Below, one piece after another: positions 43,559 to 46,517 of a DNA stretch of 46,517 nucleotides. The position numbers and the translations under genes were made by a program. Below the pieces are notes generated by a model, which was not told where the DNA came from, ran no database searches, and worked only from the letters and a program-made list of their open reading frames with translations. Source of the DNA: Paraburkholderia panacisoli (GTDB lineage: Bacteria > Pseudomonadota > Gammaproteobacteria > Burkholderiales > Burkholderiaceae); assembly GCF_008369935.1 (NCBI RefSeq), contig NZ_VTUZ01000059.1, positions 1-46,517 of the forward strand, read 5' to 3'. How positions within the stretch are numbered: the first letter of the stretch is position 1; each line of letters begins with the position of its first letter.

Positions 43559-44130
43559 TTAGCGCATGCCGCGGCGACAGCGACTTTTCAGCTTCGACGC
43601 GTCGCTGTCTTCCTCGTCTTCGGCAAGCTCGTCAACCTCGTCATCGACATCGGGCAACATCTCGGCTTTCAGGCGGAGTTTGGCCAGCCGTGACTCGTAG
43701 TAAATCGCTACCGTTGCGCCATCGTCGCGCGCCTGCTGCATGTCGTAGGCGTGGATGTAATCACCGAACACCGCGCGCGTGTCGCGGTCTTCGCTGGACA
43801 CCGGCGTGCCGGTGAATGCGACGAATGTCGCGTTCGGCAGCGCATCGCGCAGATGCTGCGCGTAGTCGACCTGATAGTCCTTCTGGTCGCCCTTGAATTT
43901 CGCTTCAAAGCCGTGCTGGGTGCGGTGCGCCTCTTCGGCGATCACAACGATGTTGCTGCGCTCTGACAGCACCGGAAACGTATCCTCGTCCTCGCCCGGC
44001 ATGAACTTCTGGATTGTTGCGAACACGATCCCGCCTGACGAACTGTCCCCGAGCTTCGCACGCAGGTCCTGATGGGTCAGGGCCTGCACCGGCTGCTCGC
44101 GCAACACGATCAGGCACAACGGCGAGCCTG
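43559..44130 (-). pseudogene. Type I restriction HsdR internal fragment
   Basis: About 190 codons match the motor domain of HsdR, the translocating and cutting subunit of type I restriction enzymes: VLREQPVQALTHQDLRAKL, GGIVFATIQKFMPGEDEDTFP, NIVVIAEEAHRTQHG (helicase motif II, EEAH), TFVAFTGTPVSSEDRDTRAVFGDYIHAY (motif III) and YYESRLAKLRLK. The nuclease domain and Walker A are missing upstream, where an IS6-family fragment begins. Downstream, the frame ends at SRCRRGMR instead of continuing through about 600 more residues. No hsdM or hsdS is present. Confidence 0.88.
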
Positions 44131-44132
44131 GG

Positions 44133-44423
44133 ACGGTAACCATCGACAAAAGCGGAGCCAACCTTGCGGCGCTCAAGAGCACTAACGCCGGCCGCGAGCA
44201 ACCCATCAAGCTTCGTCAGGCGAAGTACCTGAACAACTTCGTGGAGCAGGATCATCGGGCGATCAAACGCCGAACACGACCAACGATGGGCTTCAAGGAT
44301 TTCCGATGTGCTCGCATTCTGCTCGGCGGCATTGAGTTGATGCACATGATCGCCAAGGGGCAAATGCAGAACGACGGTTTGAACCGAACACCTGCCGACC
44401 AATTCTACTCGCTTACCAAATAA
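44133..44423 (+). pseudogene. IS6-family transposase, C-terminal fragment
   Basis: The frame reads TVTIDKSGANLAALKSTNAG, then YLNNFVEQDHRAIKRRTRP and GFKDFRCARILLGGIELMHMIAKGQM and ends at the natural stop. This is the last third of an IS26/IS6-type DDE transposase, including the catalytic Glu in VEQDH. The N-terminal HTH and both catalytic Asp residues are missing. Its 5' edge abuts the truncated hsdR on the opposite strand, so a deletion or recombination joined them. Confidence 0.88.
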
Positions 44424-44869
44424 GGAATCCTCTTTGTTCCGGATCGCCCCTCCCCGCAACGCCTTATCGCGACACCCATTAGTCGGCCGAAGTCAAGGTA
44501 CAAATCTTCCCCATCGCCGGATTGACATGACGACGGAAATGACCGTCGTCATGTCAATCCGGCGAAATTCCTTCCGTTATCCTGGCGCGGCTGCCTGAAT
44601 TCCCTCTCGGCTGCTTGCGAACCGGATCGCACCAGACACCCATCTATCAGGACTTGCCCGTTTTAGCAAGGGGGGTTGCGGGGCTTGTCTGGGTCCGTGA
44701 TGCGTCTCCTGAGTCATGCGGACATGTGGGGCATGGAGCGGCGGGAGAGACTGCGCACCTATAAACGTACATGGACTCCCGCCTATGAGCAAGATCGGTG
44801 TGCATTTTGAGGGTGTTGACTGCGTCCGTACATTCGGCTTTTGATGAGCCCGCCATCAGCACGAGCCAT
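44424..44869. other. Intergenic island DNA with a large palindrome
   Basis: Apart from the 22-bp inverted repeat at 44515-44564 there is nothing recognisable. Small frames on the minus strand are not convincing. Confidence 0.45.
44515..44564. repeat. Perfect 22-bp inverted repeat with 6-nt loop
   Basis: CGCCGGATTGACATGACGAC plus GG is followed by AAATGA and the exact complement. There is no T-run on either side, so it is not a normal terminator. It could be a transposon end pair, a MITE-like relic or a protein site. Confidence 0.95.
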
Positions 44870-45102
44870 CATGGAAGTTTGCGCGCTTGGGTGAATTACT
44901 TCGCTGTTGGACATTCCAGCGAGTGCTTCAGCTTCATCAAAGTCTGGGTAGAGAAGAAGATCAGGCGCCATATGGGCGCTCCCGGAGTCGACGGGGCTTC
45001 GGCTGGAAGCGGTGGAGTAGGCGCTGGCTGTATGAGGAACTGAAGCTGTTCAACGGCTATCGTGTTCGTCGTGCTGCCGCACCGAAAGCGCGCCCAGCAT
45101 GA
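44870..45102 (+). pseudogene. Group II intron maturase/reverse transcriptase tail (frameshifted)
   Basis: LRAWVNYFAVGHSSECFSF followed by IKVWVEKKIRRHMG is in one frame. Then, after a frame change near 44975, RSRRGFGWKRWSRRWLYEEL and FNGYRVRRAAAPKARPA are in another, ending at a stop. These are the final maturase-domain segments of group II intron reverse transcriptases (W(V/F)NYF...; RRGxGWKRWSRxWLYE). The RT domain itself is absent. Confidence 0.8.
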
Positions 45103-46517
45103 TAGGTCGCATAAATCTTGGCATGAAGCAAACAGGAGAGCGTAGTGCCGGAAATCGGCCCGCTGCGTTCGACGTGGCGGGAGCTGGAAACGTGACCATG
45201 GTCGCCGGATTGCGGCCCATCACGAAAGCGGTGGAATCACCGCCGGCGCCTACCGGTGCGCGCGCCAGTTCTCGAGTCGAGGCGGGCGCCAAGGCCCGCC
45301 TCAGACGGTCGTTCTCGATGCTCCGCTCTAGGTGACCGATATTCGCCTCATGAGGATTCATCTTGTTAGGTCTCTCATCTATTATTCTTATGCAATTAGC
45401 ACCGAACCTTTTCGCGGCGTCGAATGACGTTCCGTGTTCATCATGACAGCCGTGTGACGCGCGTTTGCCACCTGCGTCACCTTGATTACGAACGTGCATA
45501 GAAGTTGTGTGCATAACTATTTATCCGCATACTCATCGGCGTCAAATAAAAAAATAGTTCTGAGAAAATCCATGCGCTGCATAGAGACCGCACTTCGCTT
45601 TTTGCTGTGGAACAATGTGCAGAACCGCACTGACGATTGGACCCATCGATGCCAGCAGCAGAAACGACTGTGCTTCCCCGACTAATCGAAGAAGATGTTC
45701 CTTCGAGCGTTCGTCGAAAACGACTCGCGCAGGGAAAATGGTCCTACGGTAGACCGCAATGAGCGCCATAAGAGATTGCCGGGTTTCCACTTAGATAACG
45801 TTTGCGTCCCTGTGCCGACACGGCATCGACCGATATGTTCGCGAGTCGTGCGCCGGCATGACTAACCAACGATTTGACATCCACACGCCCGACTCTACAA
45901 TCAACATTGTCGCATTGCATCAACAATGCTAGGCGCGCCAGTAGCTCGCGCTTCTGTTCGTCGCAAGCGTTGAGACGAACCATTTGGAATGCTTAACAGA
46001 TTGTCGACGCGGCCGCAGTCAGAAAGAAGGTGACGTCAGGCTGGCCGTCGTTGCACAGGTCAATGGAGGCTGAGGCCCGGCTATCCGCGTGGCGCAGGTG
46101 ACGACCGGAAGTACGAAATTGCGCTGGCCGCCTTTGATACGAATGCGTTATTCGAGACAATGCGCACTGCGCTTGCTGTCGTCAGTTTGCAAACATAGAA
46201 CGCGGGCGATCGCATGCCATGGCGAGTCTCACTTCATGCCTACGAATTCTATGTCTACGAGGAAGGCACGGTTTAACGCATGTGGCTATACACAACTTGA
46301 CGTTTTAGAGACGATGTTCGAATAGCAAAGCAGTCAGAGGTGGTTGTTACTCATCAGTCAGGAAGTTTGCCGACAAATAACCTATACCTGATTACCCTAG
46401 CAGGCTGCGGAAATACACCCTCGAGAAACAACATTCCTTGCTGTGCGCGGCTACGGCCGCAACTTTTTTGCATTGCGAAATTTAAACGCGAATCCAGCTT
46501 CTTGTTCGACAGTTTGA
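45103..46517. other. Low-GC end of the window; no supported gene
   Basis: About 1.4 kb of mixed sequence. The first 200 bp continue past the intron maturase remnant and may be intron or adjacent element DNA. Short frames exist at 45542-45790 and 45744-45983 (minus) and 46089-46325 (plus), but none carries a domain I recognise or a clear ribosome site. A minus-strand stretch near 45270-45360 (HLERSIENDRLRRAL) faintly resembles the coiled coil of an IS3-type OrfA. Confidence 0.4.

Noticed and set aside
44515..44564. Rho-independent terminator
   Set aside because: The stem is excellent but there is no T-run on either strand.
45050..45514. 154-aa minus-strand frame with a faint IS3 OrfA-like stretch
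   Set aside because: Only about 20 residues look like a coiled coil; the rest overlaps other debris.
46089..46325. 78-aa plus-strand frame
   Set aside because: No ribosome site, no domain, odd composition; could be chance in low-GC DNA.

Overview
The window is high-GC beta-proteobacterial chromosome, most likely Burkholderia or Paraburkholderia. The evidence is strongly GC-biased codon use, the homogentisate hmgA-fahA pair, a three-gene xanthine dehydrogenase set, an ElaB/YqjE/DUF3318 trio, an aspT-aspT-aspD locus and several MFS exporters. The first 40 kb is dense, ordinary chromosome. From about 40.2 kb to the end the sequence is visibly lower in GC and is mostly gene debris.

Layout: 0.2-2.5 kb holds a translationally coupled minor pilin cluster (pilV, pilW, pilX, pilE). 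2.6-4.1 kb holds a small membrane/stress trio on the minus strand. 4.4-5.1 kb is a 1-Cys peroxiredoxin. 5.2-7.3 kb is a glutaryl-CoA dehydrogenase divergent from an IclR regulator, with a palindrome between them. 7.3-8.1 kb is a degenerate EAL protein. 8.5-11.1 kb is hmgA-fahA (tyrosine/phenylalanine catabolism) behind a promoter carrying a three-times repeated motif. 11.3-15.6 kb holds a Gly/Ser-linked beta-propeller protein and two MFS exporters. 15.9-18.5 kb holds a crotonase-family protein, a plasmid-fertility-inhibition-factor-like protein and a D-lactate dehydrogenase. 19.0-25.7 kb holds two tandem AspT-type exchangers, aspartate 4-decarboxylase and a class V aminotransferase, which together could form a decarboxylation-driven aspartate/alanine energy cycle. 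25.8-33.0 kb holds an MFS exporter, xdhA-xdhB, a half-length xdhC and a LysR regulator. 33.3-35.6 kb holds a DsbA-like isomerase and a membrane-anchored TAXI protein.

35.6-36.9 kb is an IS200/IS605-type element that carries only TnpB, the RNA-guided nuclease, with recognisable left- and right-end hairpins. Its left end appears to abut the start codon of the TAXI gene. 37.5-40.2 kb holds a BON-domain protein, a small unknown protein, a TauE/SafE permease and a LysE exporter.

40.2-46.5 kb is a decayed island. It contains a frameshifted LysR remnant, a 46-aa basic protein, a frameshifted HU-like remnant, one intact PAP2 phosphatase, an internal piece of a type I restriction HsdR, the 3' end of an IS6-family transposase, a perfect 22-bp inverted repeat and a frameshifted group II intron maturase tail. 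No rRNA, tRNA or CRISPR array was recognised anywhere. All family calls come from reading motifs by eye; no database search was run.
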